From Cinclus cinclus (lineage: Eukaryota; Chordata; Aves; Passeriformes; Cinclidae), in the NCBI RefSeq assembly GCF_963662255.1, contig NC_085051.1, forward strand, positions 52,615,101-52,679,100: a stretch of DNA of 64,000 nt, read 5' to 3'. The notes beneath the pieces were generated by a model. That model made no database searches, was not told where the DNA came from, and worked only from the letters and a program-made list of their open reading frames with translations. The stretch's first letter is position 1; each line of letters opens with the position of its first letter. Below are positions 26,231-40,230 of the stretch, one piece after another. The position numbers and the translations under genes are program-made.

Positions 26231-29200
26231 AGTATCTCTTGAAATTACCTTGACCTCACCTTTAAGCACTCCCTTCTCCAGGACACTGAGCTCAGGTGGT
26301 GTGGGAGGTGTTGCTGATGGAGGAATGAAAGAGCAGACATCACGATAAGGATGAAAATATTATCAGCACTTGCTCTAATGAGGACCCAGCAACCCCCTGG
26401 GGCCACCATTAATATTAATCCTGGGTCTCTCCTCTGTCCTGTCCCTTCCCAAAACTGCAAATCTGTGATGCTTTCTGGCCATACTTCCCTACAAAGGACT
26501 GACTGCTGCTCCTGTGTTTGGGAGGGGACAGAGTGCGGACCACATTCAGTCTAAGCATCTTTCCAGCCATCATCTTCATGGCACAGCTTGGTCCTTTGAT
26601 GTTTTGCTGCCGACCTGACAGGTTTAAACATGCACACAAAAAATAATTAAGAGCGTCCCCTTGATAAAAAGTAGAAAAGTCATCTACCAGCCCAAAACTC
26701 TGAGTATGTCTGTGCCAAGGGAATTGCATTCCCAGTCTGTAGGTACAGGGCCAGAACAGCTCTCTGCATCAGTTTCATTTCAGGCCAGGTTTAGCACAAG
26801 TTTGTCACTGCCCAGGGACACCTGGGTGATGGACTTTAAGACCAGGAACAAGCAGCCATGCGCTACCCATAACTGCTTCAGTAAATCATTGCACTGAGTT
26901 CATCTCATCAGTAAGCCCTGACAGAGCTAAAAAAAATAATAATAATTAAAAAAAGGCTTCTGAAAAAAAAAAGGCATAGCCCTGAAGCTAGTGAAAGACT
27001 TCTCCTTTACCATCGCTGTGAATGAAAACCTCTATTTCTCCCTCTGACAGCAAACACCACGGATCAAACCCCATCAGCACAGCTCAGTCCTGCTACAGCA
27101 AAGTCTTCCCTCTGGGGCAACCAGCCCCACTGGCTCCTGGCCTGACTTTTGGGTCATGGCTATTCTTGAAAGATAAATCAGATTCAAGTAGGGTGTTACT
27201 TGTAAGTGGAATCCCCACTCTTAAATATCTCAACTCATCTCAAGTGTGTTATGTTAAAACAGAACAGGACATTCAACACAGAATAAAATGTCTCATACGT
27301 AACAACAGGTAACTGCTATGGAAAAAGCTATTCCTGGGTAATTCCAGACCAGCTCTGAGCATACCAGTGGCCTTGGAAAATGGCACATTTGTGAGGTGTC
27401 AGGAGACCCAGCCCATATCCACGAGACTGAAGAAACTTCATAAGCCTGGAGGAGAAAGGTTCTGCACCCTCTTAACTCACAGCCAGTGCACTTCTGAAGG
27501 CACTCTCCTCACAGTAATTAGCAATTCCCACCTTGTCAGGGCTCAGACAAGTCGAGTATTCAATTATTTTAACATCCTGGCCCTTCTGAATTACAGCCTA
27601 GGGACATTGCCTACAGGCAACTCCTACAGCTGGTTCACCTTCCAGCTGGTTCAAAGGAGCAGGGAGAGCTGGAAAAGCAGCAAAGCCTTGCTTCAGCTGG
27701 TTCTGCAGCTGTGGTGTGGCAGCAGTGGGACTAGGGGTAACTGTCTCCTTTCTAGTGGGAAATCCCTGCACATGTGGCTGCCACTGATTTGGGGCAACTT
27801 TTTGAGTCCAGTCAGCTCCAGAGGGTCTGGAGGGAGATGTGTGCCAGCAGTCAGCACAGCCATGAAACTACAGATGATGATGGAAGAGGAGAGAGGACAG
27901 ACCCAGAGATCCAGACAGGTGTTTCACAGCTGCACAGTCTCTGTGCCTTGCCCTCAGCTCTCACGAGGTGCTCGAGATGCAAACATGAACGCTGCCCAAC
28001 ATGCACAGGGGCAGTAGTGCCACAGATAGGAAGGAGGCAGAAGACCTTGAGAGACTGGCACATCCACAGAGGATGCGTGGTGTGGGGTAATGCTACACCG
28101 TGGGTGACAGCAGACATGTTTTGAGGAGATTTGAGCAATGAGACTTCTGGAGGTTGATGAATCATCTCTCTTTCCAGTAGACAGAGGCAACACCCCGCTC
28201 CTGAGAGCTCAAATTAGGGCTGTGAAAATTGCTGAGGTTTTTTGGCTTTAATCCCAAATGAAAATATTTTAAGAAATCAGAACAACCTGAAAAAATTTGT
28301 TATTCTTTTGGGCTAAGTAGGCTGGTTTGAGCTACCCATCCCTCTCCTTCTGTATGGTGATATTGCAGAAATATTTGTGTATAGAAGCACTTATTTTGGC
28401 TCACTTGAAGAAAAAGGAAAAAAAATAAAATAAATAAAGAAAAGAGAGGGCTATCTTCCCCCCTGCTACAAAGGAGACTTCCCTCACTGAGCTCTTCACA
28501 GCAAGTGGTTGGTGTCCTGGAGCTAAACTCTCAAGGACACAGCAGGTAATGGCAATCCTGTAGGGTATCCAGAGAGGGGGACAAATTAAGACTGAGCCCA
28601 TGCCTTGAAGGAGTCTCTTGCTCACTCATCCAAAGACCAATGGGGTTTGTACTGCCATGACCAGGAGCCATCACAAGGTGATTATACAGGAGCACTGCTG
28701 TGAAGAGGTCAGAATTGAGCCATCTGAGGAGGAGAGCTTGTCAGTACTGGGCAGGAAACCAAAATTCTGCTTTATAGCAAACATCCTATTTAAAAATCTC
28801 AAAAATAGACCAGATTTCAACCAAAAATTTGAGTCAAATTGTTAATAAATAATTTTATGGTATCTGTTTTGATATAAAAGCCAAACTTGAGAATAAAGCC
28901 TTTCTGATCTCTTCTCCATCCTCAGCAATTTCATTCAAGTAATATCAGTTAGATTATCAAAATAGAGTCATTAAAAAAAGCTGTTCATAAAAAAAAAAAT
29001 CCATTTTTCTGGTGGAAAACCATCTATTAGTACTTTTTCCAACTTGGTTTTGAGCTAGGAGTTATTTGATGTTCTCTGTGATGAACTGGGAACCCACAGC
29101 AAATGCATGCATATGACCAAGTCCACAGGAAAATATTGCTAGGAAGAGGGAAAAACAGTTACAAATTTTATTTGTTTTATCATGAGTTCTGGTTATTTTT

Positions 29201-30458
29201 ATGGAGTAATAGGTTGCTGGCAACATAATTTTTTTAGAGCATTATTAAAGCAAAATTCAGAAAGCAGTCCTTAACTGGTATTTATTAAAACTTGTTTTAA
29301 GCTTCTCCTTTCAAATGTAATTGAATTTTCAATCTGAGTTTTCTCAAAGAGGGGAAAAAAAAAGAGCTCTTTAAAAGCTATTTACATTGTTTTCAGAGAA
29401 GTGTGATTTCTACCTTTGTCAGCAGGCCCTTATGCTCTCAGGCAAGGCTTGCTCCACTTGGAGCTTTGCAGTCCTGTCACTTCAAAACTGAAAAAGGGAA
29501 GTTTCTTCCCTTCCTACCATTCCACTGGTGGCAATGGGTGGTTAAAACTATGGAAACAAAATAATTTTTCTTCTAAAACCCATCACACTCTGGTGCAGGA
29601 GAATGGTATAGGGAGCATGAAGAGCTTCATGCCATCCCCTAAAGCAGTGTCCCTCTGCATTGGTTGAATTCATTGACCCCTCAGGGCCCTTTTATCTGCA
29701 TATCCATCACCTCCTCTTCTCTCAAGCATTGCTGTTCCCCTCAGATATCTTGAATGGTCCATGCACCTCCTCCCTGGGCACCAAAACTCTTTCCTGGCTC
29801 TTAATTTCCTCACCTGGAAGCCACACCCTGCCTAATCTGGCCTCGTTGATGTTGCTGTGTTTGGGACTGTCCATGGATGCCACAATCATCTGTCCCTCTT
29901 TTTGGTCCTTGGGGGACCATGTTGGGGAAGGCACATCCCCCTGGGATCATTTGGCTCCTGGCTCCTCTCCCCTCACAGGCAGCCTGGCCCTGGCTGCTCC
30001 CTAACACAAGGAGCACATTGGGAATGCCTTTCTGTCAGGAGACTGCTATACACAGCACCAGTATGGTCTGAGTTACAGATAATTTTGAATTGGAGGAGAA
30101 AGGAAAAATATTTAGCAAAATTATGTAACTGATGTTCAAAAATAGCCTATTGCCATCTGGTTGTGCTATTTTGACAACCAAAAAAACCCTTAAGTCTTTA
30201 TAGAGCTAGATACACTGTTTGCAAACTCAGCCAAATTTTTTACAAAATGTTGAATTTCACATGCTTGATTTACCTCTGGAGTTTTTTGAACCAGTTTTTT
30301 GAGCTTTGCCTGTGCACAAGCCATACCCAGTCACACATCTCCATTCCAAGTCTGCCATTAATATTTAAACACTCTGTCATATTCCTGTAAAAGCAAGTAC
30401 ACAATGTCAGGAGACTGCAGGGAAAAAACCCCCTTTGAATAGAGTAAAACATACAACT

Positions 30459-30483
30459 TAATAATAATAATAATAATAATAAT
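30459..30483. repeat. (TAA)n microsatellite
   Basis: About eight uninterrupted TAA units. On the minus strand it reads as Leu codons and makes a leucine-rich frame (30270-30509) that should not be taken as a signal peptide. Confidence 0.97.
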
Positions 30484-33400
30484 GAAAAAAATGCAACCCT
30501 CTCAAACACTGTGGGTTAATCCCCAACCTGCTGCCCTGCCTCCATTGGCCATCAGGAGACAACTATTTTAGCAGCCCAAGTTGTAATGGAAACATCCTTC
30601 TCAAACTGCTTCATTTGCTAAAGCAACAAGGAATTGCAGAGAATCTGAAACAGTGCCCAGACATGACCTTCCCTATTAAACAGAGGACAACTTTATGCCC
30701 TCAGCACCCAGCTGAAATGTCAGCATGGAAAGGAGCATCGCCCCTAAACTCCTCCAGGCCACAGGATAGAGACAGAGCCCAGCCCAGGGCAGTGTAAAAA
30801 TGTGCCAGGAGGTGTGACAACCCAGCCTGTCCCAGATCAGCCACACAGCAGCACTGCTTAGGTCTACTATTCCAGTGACTACTAACCTTACCAGCAAATC
30901 CCAGGAAGGAAACTGCCTTCCTACAGTTGCAAGTGAATCTCAAAAATTGCGCCTCATTGAGAGCGACTTGTGTGGAAACCTTTAGAACTCAACATCAGTT
31001 ATGCTGAATAACTCCAGTATATGGAAGAAAATAAAAATGCTTTCAAATGGATTCCCCTGTCACCTAGCCTGAACCTGGCCCCTGCAGCAGGGATGAGGGG
31101 CAGCAGCCTACCTGCTCAGCTCTCAGACCTGCCCCCACAGCACTGAGATAATGATTTCCCCAGCCAATACACCAGGGAAAGACTCTTTACCTTCAGCAGT
31201 TTTACATGCATTGCATTTCAGCCTCATTCCATAAGGTTAATTATCCCTGAGTTGCTTCCTCTGTATCACCTGGCATTACACACCTATTGCCTGCCCTTTT
31301 GCAGTCCTGAGCTCTTTCCACACGTGCCTTAGCTGGGGACATGGGGTGGTCTCAGCAAAGCCCTCTGTCACTTCTGGAGATGTCATAGATATCATCCACC
31401 TCCACTGATACTCACAGGTGCCCAAACCTGGCCTGAGGCAAAGCCTAGGACCTACCCATTTGATTCCAGGAGTCTGACTGAGGTGGCAAGCTCAAGACAA
31501 CAATTTTAGCTGACAAGAAGTTTTAAAAAAGAACAAGGTTTTATACTGGTATTTCTGACAAAAAGCATTAAGCAGCATTTTTTTATTTAAAACTGCTGCC
31601 TTTTCTTGAAAAGAGAAAGTCAAGAGGTGAAGAACCACATGATCAGACAGAAGTTTCCCTCCCTCCAACTGTCTCCATATTGTGCAGCCTTCACAGTACA
31701 TCACCCTAAAGGCAGAAGAGGGGAGAATCTTTTCAGCAAATGCTCCGCTGCTGGAGGGGATTATTAAAATTCTTGATGAAGTTTCTCCTTTGGTTCAGGA
31801 CAAAATCTTCTGTCAAAGCCAAATAACTTGGTTACTCTCAGAGCTTTCTAGTCCTCTCTGCTTTTGAAGGGCTTGGCTTTGTTCCAGAAGGGAATCACCT
31901 CTTCCCTGTGGTTTCAGGCCAGATGGAGAGCACATCAGCCCCATGCTCTGTCACTACTGTGTACAGTTCTGTAAGGCACCCTCATCTCTCGTGTGTGCAA
32001 TTCAGACAAATGAGCAGCAGTTACCAGTGCAGAGGTTAATGGCAATTCGACTCACAGCATGGGCAGTGCAGTGGCCGTGGAGAAATGCAGTCACATACTC
32101 ATCCATCACCTGCAGCCTGGGAAGGTGGATCGTCCCAGGGAAGGGGGATGTGCAGAGATGCTGTCTTCCCTTAACTGCTTTGGGATGGGTGCTGAGCAGG
32201 GCACCACAACCAGAGTTACACCTTAGGACTGAGCAGAGGGGGATCCCTCTCTTGTAACCAACCATACAAGGAACCCTACTCCTACTTTCAAACTTTCAGT
32301 TTGGTGCCCAATATTTGGCAGGATGATCTCAGGCCATGCACAAAGCTCAGTCTCCTATCTCTCCCTCTATTTCCCAGCAGGTAGGAGAGATCAGGAAACC
32401 CAACATTCAACTTGCAATCTGCCAATTTACTCTACAAGATATTCAGAAAGGACAGGTCTCCAGGACTGTCATTCTGATGTAGTTACCAATGCGATTTCCA
32501 GAGAACAATCAACTCAGGAAGGCAGTAGCCACCACCTCCAACCTGCAAACCCACAGAAAGCATTTCTGGAGAAGGGCTCTTTGTACAGCCTTTGTGATGG
32601 GGAAGAAAAGTCCTACCACTGGTGTAAGCTATCAGTGATGCGGGGAGTTTTCACCTATGCTTCCTAAAGTAATGAAATTTCTGTACAGATTTGTGTGTTT
32701 AGCCTGGAGGCATTAGAGTGGTATCTGAGCTGTTCTGGGACAGGTCTGGGTGATGTGGGATGTTTGTCAGGTTGCAGTACTGCTTGTTGAAAGGTTGCAA
32801 AAGAAGTCAAGCTTGAAGCAGGTTTCACATAGTGGGGTATTTGAAGAGAAATTGGAAGAGCAGGGGGTGCTGACATTTCATTTTCCAGTGACTTGGACAT
32901 GAGCTGAATTCAAAGATGCACCAGTACTCTGCATTAGTCTGCTTACCAGATACTGAAGATTTCATTTTACTTTGCAGCACCTGATGAGTGTCCCATGAGA
33001 GACTGATGACTTCACAACACTTGGTTAAGAGCTAACTGGAAATACAGGAATTTTTTGACTATCAGTCAAACTGTGGTTGCAGCTGCCCTGTGAGGCAACA
33101 GTAGCAAGACCATGAGTTTATAAAGCCAATTCACAGGAGCGTATCAGAGATTTCTCATGCAAGAAGGTATCCTAGGACATCCTTCAGGAAGTCTAGAGAC
33201 TGGAAACAAGGTAGGGGGGCGAGCCCACCTCCCAGGCAAATCTGCTTTGAGTTGTCCCAGACTGTATTTGCAGCTTTTGCTGAGCAGACACAAGCTGCGT
33301 AATGTGAGTGAGACACCAGAGCTGCTGCTCACTTGTGTCAGGTAAAGTCTGGAAAGAGGTAAAAGTCTTCCTGGAAGCTGTGGTCTTAAAGGTGAAGAAA

Positions 33401-33597
33401 TTTGTGGATTAAAAAACATTTTTAACATCTTCTTGGAGCTGACACTACCTACATGTCAGGAGGAACACATTTGGCTAACTTCTCATGTGTGGTAGGAAAA
33501 CAGACATCTTGGCTGCTGTTACAGGTTAGGAGCCTGCAGTGAAGTTTCCCAACTGATCAGCAGGTTTTAAGGAAAAGAGTTAGTAGACAGGAAAAAT

Positions 33598-33633
33598 AAC
33601 CTCTTTTAAAAAGAGGTTTATAAACCTCTTTTA
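33598..33633. repeat. 24-bp perfect palindrome with extra flanking arm copy
   Basis: Positions 33609-33620 (AAAAGAGGTTTA) are exactly reverse-complementary to 33621-33632, giving a 24-bp palindrome without spacer. The word AACCTCTTTTA of the right half also occurs just before it at 33598-33608. This gives two alternative hairpins. No binding-site identity is claimed. Confidence 0.93.
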
Positions 33634-36600
33634 CTCTTCCAGTTTCCTGCTGCTGGCTCTGGTCAGGCATGTGCAGCCTGCTGCCCTGCAGAATGCCCAG
33701 TGACCCTGGCACAGGCATTGCCCCACACCAGCCAGGTACATTACACAGGGCTCGTTCAATTGTCCCAACTGGGACCTCACCCACAGGCTGGCCAGGAGCC
33801 CGGGCTGGGAGCCCTTCCATTTCCTTCAGATACACTTACCCAGAGTGGAACAGGAGGCTGTTCCCAAGCCCTGGGCACAGGCCACTTCACTCCAGCACAG
33901 CCTCTCCCTGATCCTGTCAGGAGAACTGTGGGGTATATGCTCCCTGCCTGCCACCTCCTGGGAAAGTCTCAGGAAGCCTGTCCCTGCTTTACTTCAAAAA
34001 AGCCCTCTACACCCACAAATTGCATGAGAAATGGTCGATGCCTGTAGAAACAATGCCTACAAGGAGGAACCAATCTTCACTGTAGGCTGGTGTCATCACT
34101 AAGGAGTTTGTCTCAGGCTCACAAAGACAGTATCTCCTTTGTGTCAAACATTCAGAAGCCTGGGAAAGTCTCTATTTTGATGCTCACCCTAAAGAATAGG
34201 GTCATGTTGGAGATAGCTTGATGCAGAGAGCCACAGCAAGGCTGGTGGATAGAGCTGTAGCAGAGAGCCTTGGTTGCCTTTGAGAGAGTACACATTCAGG
34301 AGATATAGGAAGGGAAACAAGTTGGACTCGTGCCCTGTTCTGATTCTTTGTGTATGAGAAGCTGGAAGTATTTTGTTTTCTGCTTTTCATACTCAAAAGA
34401 AAAGAATCCAACATCAAGTTGTATTTTGGCAGAGGTCTCCTCAGAAGATCTAGAGAAGCAGAGTGGGAGGTTTTGCAGCTTCTAGTGAAATGGGGAGAGG
34501 AGGAGGTGTTGAACTGCAAAGATTTTTTTTTCTTCCAACTGTTGGTTGGAAGTGGAGTTAGATAAATGTTAACTAAATACAGATTGCTTAAATCATTTTG
34601 TAGGAAAAGCAATTTGAGTTGAAATTCATCAGCTTTTACTTGCACTGTCATAATACTATTAATTCTTTAGCAAAGAAAAACCAAACAGGGTAGACAAGAC
34701 CTGCATTGCTAATGTAAAAACAAGAAACAAAACAATTTTTGTACCATCTTCACCCAAAGAAGATGACCAAGTGCCCATTTCTCCTTAACTTTGCACATTC
34801 TTTGCTACGTATCTTACTGTGAGCATGAGAGAAAGCAGTACATGGGACATACACTTCAACCCATTGCAGTACAAGGTGCTTCACCTTCTTCTCAGTGTAC
34901 TCACAGTGCATAGGACCAGGGGGATTTCTGACCTGACAATGGAAGGGGTTTATGAAGTAAGAGCATACAGGCTGGGCAAAACTGATTTCTCAGACCTAGA
35001 AATGCAGATGAGGATTGGAGGCTCTAGGTGTAGGACAAAGCTGACAACTCAGCCTGTCAGAAGGTATCTCTTAGATGGAGAAAAAGCATTCTGATGGCTA
35101 TTTATGATCCTTGAACCAGTTAGCAGTCCCCTCCTGACTGACCCTAAGCAGAAGTTAATATGATGAAGAGCAAGCCTGGAGAAACAGACTGATTGCAGAT
35201 TGGTTTCCACTTTTGGTTTCCAGTGTTCTGCTTCAGGAACACCAGCAGGAAATCTAGCTTGGGTCATCAGTGAGGTGGAGAGAGCAGTGACCTGCTCAGC
35301 AGCAGGGAGCACAGGCAGGAACAGGTTGCACTACACTAAGGAACAAGTGACGAAGCTCTGAGACACCCTGGCTGCAGGAAGAGGGGACACCGCCCTGCCT
35401 CAGAGCAACACCAAGACACAAAGACCAGCAACAGGTGCAAGACACTTGATGTGGACTAGGCTGTTGGAATCATCCATCAGTATCCATAAACAAGAAGGGT
35501 GCAGACAGAAAATGGAGAAAAGCGCTGTCACATGGAGACAAGTGCTGTCATGTCATCAAAGACTCTGTTACAGCAAGGCTCCAATGCCAGACCTTCCACA
35601 GAGAAGGTGACTTCATGAGTAAGAAGAGACAACAATGAACTAAGCAACATCAGTGGGCATCAACAACAGGGAACTGTTCCATACATTAGAAATAAAGACA
35701 GGAACTTTGCCAGTAAATCACTGGCAACTTCTCACTTTTCTCCCCAGTAAAAATTAAAAGTGAAATATTACCAGAACAATTTTCTCATCTTTACAAAGAG
35801 CTTGCATAAGGGCACCAAGCAGTATTGCCAGGAACTCAAGTACTTCTCCTGCCCCCCAAGAAATTTTGCAAAAAGCAAATAAATAAAGCTTCTAAGATGC
35901 ATAAGAAAACTTGAATTCCAGCTCTAGACAACTTACCCACATGGGATTCAGTTCTCAATAATGTATGCCAAGCACATGCGTGTGAATATTGCAGTTTTGT
36001 GATTTCCTGAGGACAGGAGAAAAAAGGCAAAAATTATGTCAAAATACCATAGGAGGAGCCCTCATGAAAATAAACAGGCTGCTCTGAACTCCATCACTAT
36101 TAATAGGGAGAAGAAAAAGACTGATGAAAAGTATGTTCCAGACTGAAGCTGCAAAAGATCAGCTAGACAAAAAGCTAAATGTTATTGACAGCTTTGCCCA
36201 GGAACATGAGATGGCAAGCACAAAGGAGTGTGTGATATCCCTCCCAAACCTCAAGTTGCAACCACAGTGACTCAATCACCACTGACATGGAAATGAAGGA
36301 CAAAGAATACTTTAAGCAGACCTTTTAATTCATTATGTTGAATAGATATTACTTGAATCAAAATTCATTTTTATCATCATAAAAGTAGAATTTTATATTA
36401 ATCATGAGCAAATACCACCTTAGAGGATTCTGAAGGGACTGCCAACAAGTACAGACTTAGAGAGCACACACCATTATACTCCTGCCATTTTCTCTCAGCA
36501 GCTTTGTAAAGACATCTTTGAAACAAAGATGTATCTCAGCTGAACCTGGGAAAGGAATCTACCTCTAGGATGGGGAAATTCAGAATTTCCTCAGCAGGTT

Positions 36601-37079
36601 TAAACTACAACAATCAGAATGAGAAAGCATGCTGTTGCCTGTTCCAAGGCAATCCTTCTGGCAAACCAGCACTAAGTAAAGCCCACAACACTGTCAAGAA
36701 CAGGCTTCCAGTACAACTTGGGTTTTGTCCTACTCTTTTACTGACCATATTTTCCACATCCTTTAAACAAATGGAAGAACAGCAGCTATCATGTGACCAT
36801 TTCACACTGGCTCTCAGAAAGCCTTTGACAGAGCAGAGACTTCACATGGCAGCTGACACCAGAGCAGTCACAACAGGTCACGTGGAGGGTCTGTCCAGCC
36901 CAGTGTCCGGGCTCCAACGGCAGCCAACAAGAGATGTTTAGAGAAAGATCACAGGTATGGAGCATGCATAGGATGATTTATTTCCCCACCCCCCAGGGTG
37001 TCCTATTCTCATTTCCCACCCCAAACCCACCTACGATTTAAGGTTTCACTGAGCCAGAAAACCACCCTCTCATTTAATT

Positions 37080-37370
37080 GCCATCAGTGGATTTTAATTT
37101 TCCTTGACTACCTACTCACTTAGTGAGTCCTCGTAAAATTCTGTCATCTACATCCCTTGGCAACGCAATTCACAGATCAACTGTGTGGAAAAAATTAACC
37201 TCTTTGACATTTTGAGGCAACCTCCTGTTAATTACACTTGATGATCTTCAGTTCTCACACTGACAAGAGAACAGTATGACCTTCAGACATTCAACTCTCC
37301 CATTGCCCCCTGTGATTTTATAGACCCCTCCTATATTCCCAATTTCTCTCTTTCAGGCTGAAGACTTGTG
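37080..37370 (-). mobile_element. Probable ancient CR1-type LINE fragment, antisense
   Basis: The run CAATTCACAGATCAACTGTG, GGAAAAAATTAACCTC, CCTCCTGTTAATTACACTTG, GTGATTTTATAGACCCCTCC, TATATTCCCAATTTCTCTCT and TTTCAGGCTGAAGACTTG follows in order the pattern of older CR1 subfamilies known from turtles, crocodilians and birds. The match is weak in between, so this is a diverged copy. Start and end are approximate. Confidence 0.6.
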
Positions 37371-39532
37371 ATAAGCTAGAAATAGTTATCTAAATCTAGA
37401 GGAACCATCCAGACATCTAGAAATGCTCAGTGCTACTACTATGTAACAAGACCAAGTGCTTTTCCTTCCCTGTGCTGGAACCAATACTCACTCCTTGGAA
37501 GGAATTGGCCTTTCTCATGGCAAATGCAGTTCCAGGTTTGGAACAGTGATCTGGTCTTATCTAACAACATTTATGTCCTGAGTGAGAAATAGGATGAAAC
37601 AGCATACCAACAGCCTAGCTTGAACCAGCCAGCAGCAAAAAAAATTTTAAAATCAGAGGGAAAAGAAGTCAGTTTGTCCTCAAAGGACCTTGTAGAAACA
37701 GGATTCTTAAGATTTTCTGATGCGTTTACTTAGATTTTCAGCAGTTTTCCTAAATCTGGTAGCTTCATCCACTGCAGATAGCACTTTTGGGGTTTTATTT
37801 TTTCCCCACTATCAGTAGTGGAATTACAGCACTAAGCTGCAGCTCTTTAGCAGTAGTGCACTAAGAAGAGGTGAGTGTTAAAGGAAAGGTAAATCCAGCC
37901 AACAGCAGAGAAATAGCTTTTATCATGAATGCCTGCTGCAGATGCTCAGAATAAAGTGGTCAGGCACAACAAAAAGTGCCCAGATCTTACAGTGCACAGG
38001 TCCACATGCAGCTGTACGAGCAGCAGGGAGGGAAGAACCGCCTTGGGTGTGTCCTACAAAACTTGGGCAAAAGGGTTTCTGAACAAACCCTGTTATAGGC
38101 AAACCCCAAGTGAAAACCAGCCTAGTCTCATCCCTCCAATATAAAAGCAAAGACATCAGTGATTTTATACTGGAACAGGTTGAGAAAATAAAAAGCATTT
38201 GTCCATTTTAGGACTGCATGGCAGGGAGAAGCTCTGCATCCTACATCTGGCAGGTGAGCTATGCGTCAGGGTGACCAGGGGGGTGGGCTGGAGCTCAGCA
38301 GGAGCATCAGAGCCAAACTGATCTCAAGTGAGATGATCCCTTCAGTATCAGAAAGGCTCTTACATGCTGCCTGAACTTTCTGTGTTGCTAAAGCCTCCTT
38401 ATTACAGCTTTTGAGTTTTGAGATGCCTCAATCCTGTGTCCAATGTCATGACACTCAGTGTTAATGATATTGTAATATAAAGAGTATCAGTTGTTCATAT
38501 GGCAAAAGAAAAGGTCTAATTTTATTTATCTGTAAAGTGTGAAATATAATCCTAAAAACACCCACCTTTTTGCCTTTGAATTGGAGCATCGATATTACTT
38601 TTTCTTCTCTCTCCTGGTATAGCATTAGGAAAATAAAGAGAGCCAATTTTTAAAACATTTTCTATTGCAAACTTACATAACTTCACAAAATAATTTTGCT
38701 AGACAACTTCGTATGATAGTTTACAGATCTGTAAGCTTTTTAGTAGCAGTCCAAAATTATTGTCTCCCAATATTGCCTGACTTTGGAGGAGCCTTGCCAG
38801 TGTTTATCAGCCAGGAAATCTGTTCCTTGGGCTCATTCACAGAACATTCTGAGCATCTTTGGCAAAACATTTGGCTTGAGGAAGAGAAGAAGTAGTCACT
38901 CTGAAATAAAATCAAAAATAAGTATATAGGCAGCAGTAAGCAAAATTCTCAAGCAAATTAATTTTCATGGGGATGAACTAGCACCAAAGTGTCCACAACC
39001 TGACATTTCAACATCCTCATGCCCCTAACACAAAGCAAAATAGAAAGTCTTATTTTCTCACCCCAAGGTCCTCTACTGCAGCTGCCCTTTCACACCAGAT
39101 CTTTCAGCATCTTTATGCACACACATCCCCCCACCTAGAATTTAGCTTCAGTTCTCCCTCCCTCTGGCTCCTCCTGCCATTGCAGAGAGAATAACTCTGG
39201 TCTCCAGAAGGTCCAAGGAGCATCACAACTCACCTCACTCTAACACTGTCACAAAGCACAAAATAAAATCATCAGAGATGCCTCTTTGTTGGTTTGTTTT
39301 ACTAATTACTGCACACAGCTGTGGCGAAATCTACCATAGTTAAGGAGTTTTGTTGGCTCACATATTTCAGCGGTATATCATCAGCTGATCAGGAGCATTT
39401 ACTTTTCATTAGCACCAATTAAATAATAACCTTAAGGAGCTCTTACTGACACACACAAAAAAAATTGTGCAGGGATTTCACTTGTTCTGTATCACTTCTC
39501 ACCTTCAAAAAATAATGTGGGGTTGTTTTTTG

Positions 39533-39554
39533 TTTTTTTTTTTTTTTTTTTTTT
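39533..39554. repeat. T22 homopolymer
   Basis: An uninterrupted run of 22 T follows a GTTTTTTG stretch and precedes CCAG. Other long homopolymers are A16 at 4296-4311, T18 at 26213-26230 and A16 at 62077-62092. Confidence 0.95.
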
Positions 39555-39769
39555 CCAGTGGGGCTCCTTGCTGCCCACTGCCAGTTACGGTTCGTTTTAC
39601 AGATGCCCCATGCAAAGAGAAGGATGATTTCTTGCTCAGACAAAACGAGATGTAAAGCCCTGGGCAGAGCTTTTTCACAGGTTATCTGCACAGCAGAAGT
39701 CCCTGCCAGAACTCCCCATCAGCCCATCTCCACCCCCAAGGAGGTGACACCTCCCTCACCCCTTCCAGG

Positions 39770-40230
39770 CAGCGGCAGGGCTTTGGGTACAGCCTCATTG
39801 TCTGCGGCCTCTTTCCTGCCTTGCGGAAAGAAAAATAAAACAAACCCACGGAACAGAGTGGAGGTTCCTTTTGTTGGCCTCCCGCAGCATGCCCGAGTCA
39901 CCGCGGAGGGTGCGGGGTGCCTGCGGTGACACACCGAGCCCAGCGCCGCAGCACGGACGGCGGGAGCGGCGGGAGCAGCCCCGTGCCAAGCCGTGATCGT
40001 TTTCCTTGAGTTACAACCTGATCCTCACAAAAGTGACACAAAGCACGCTCTCCACCTCTCTGTTCCAAGCCCACGTTTTTCTCCAGGTTACCAAGTCCAC
40101 GCCGTCACCCGGCCTGTCAGCAGTGTCCCAAGGCCATTCCCCACTTCTGCTCAGCACTTCCCACGGGGATGCTGCTGGACCCTTGCTCTGCTGTGCCTGT
40201 GCCACTGCTCTCCGGCAGGGTGATGCTGGG
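39770..40230. promoter_or_regulatory. CpG-rich patch, possible promoter or distal element
   Basis: CpG density is high between about 39,880 and 39,990 (GAGTCACCGCGGAGGGTGCG, CAGCGCCGCAGCACGGACGG, CGGGAGCGGCGGGAGCAGCC) and moderate to about 40,230. No exon is supported. The patch lies just downstream of a T22 run at 39533-39554. Confidence 0.4.

Larger units (their letters stand above)
23451..37079. other. No gene recognised; contains microsatellite, homopolymer and palindrome listed separately
   Basis: The longest frame, at 27367-28017, opens with GTG and has no recognisable domain. A 20-bp near duplication around GGAGATAAGAAGCT occurs at about 25,030-25,066. The 34-36.5 kb part has an unusual, slightly repetitive purine-rich texture that could be an eroded transposable element, but I cannot name one. 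Confidence 0.55.

Noticed and set aside
27367..28017. 216-codon plus-strand frame
   Set aside because: It opens with GTG, has no recognisable domain, and a frame of this length is not surprising among the many frames of a 64 kb window.
28869..28910. TATAAAAG followed by AATAAAG, LTR-like
   Set aside because: The two signals are only about 26 nt apart, and no LTR ends or further LTR structure are seen.
30270..30509. Minus-strand frame with a leucine run resembling a signal peptide
   Set aside because: The leucines are the reverse reading of the TAA microsatellite.
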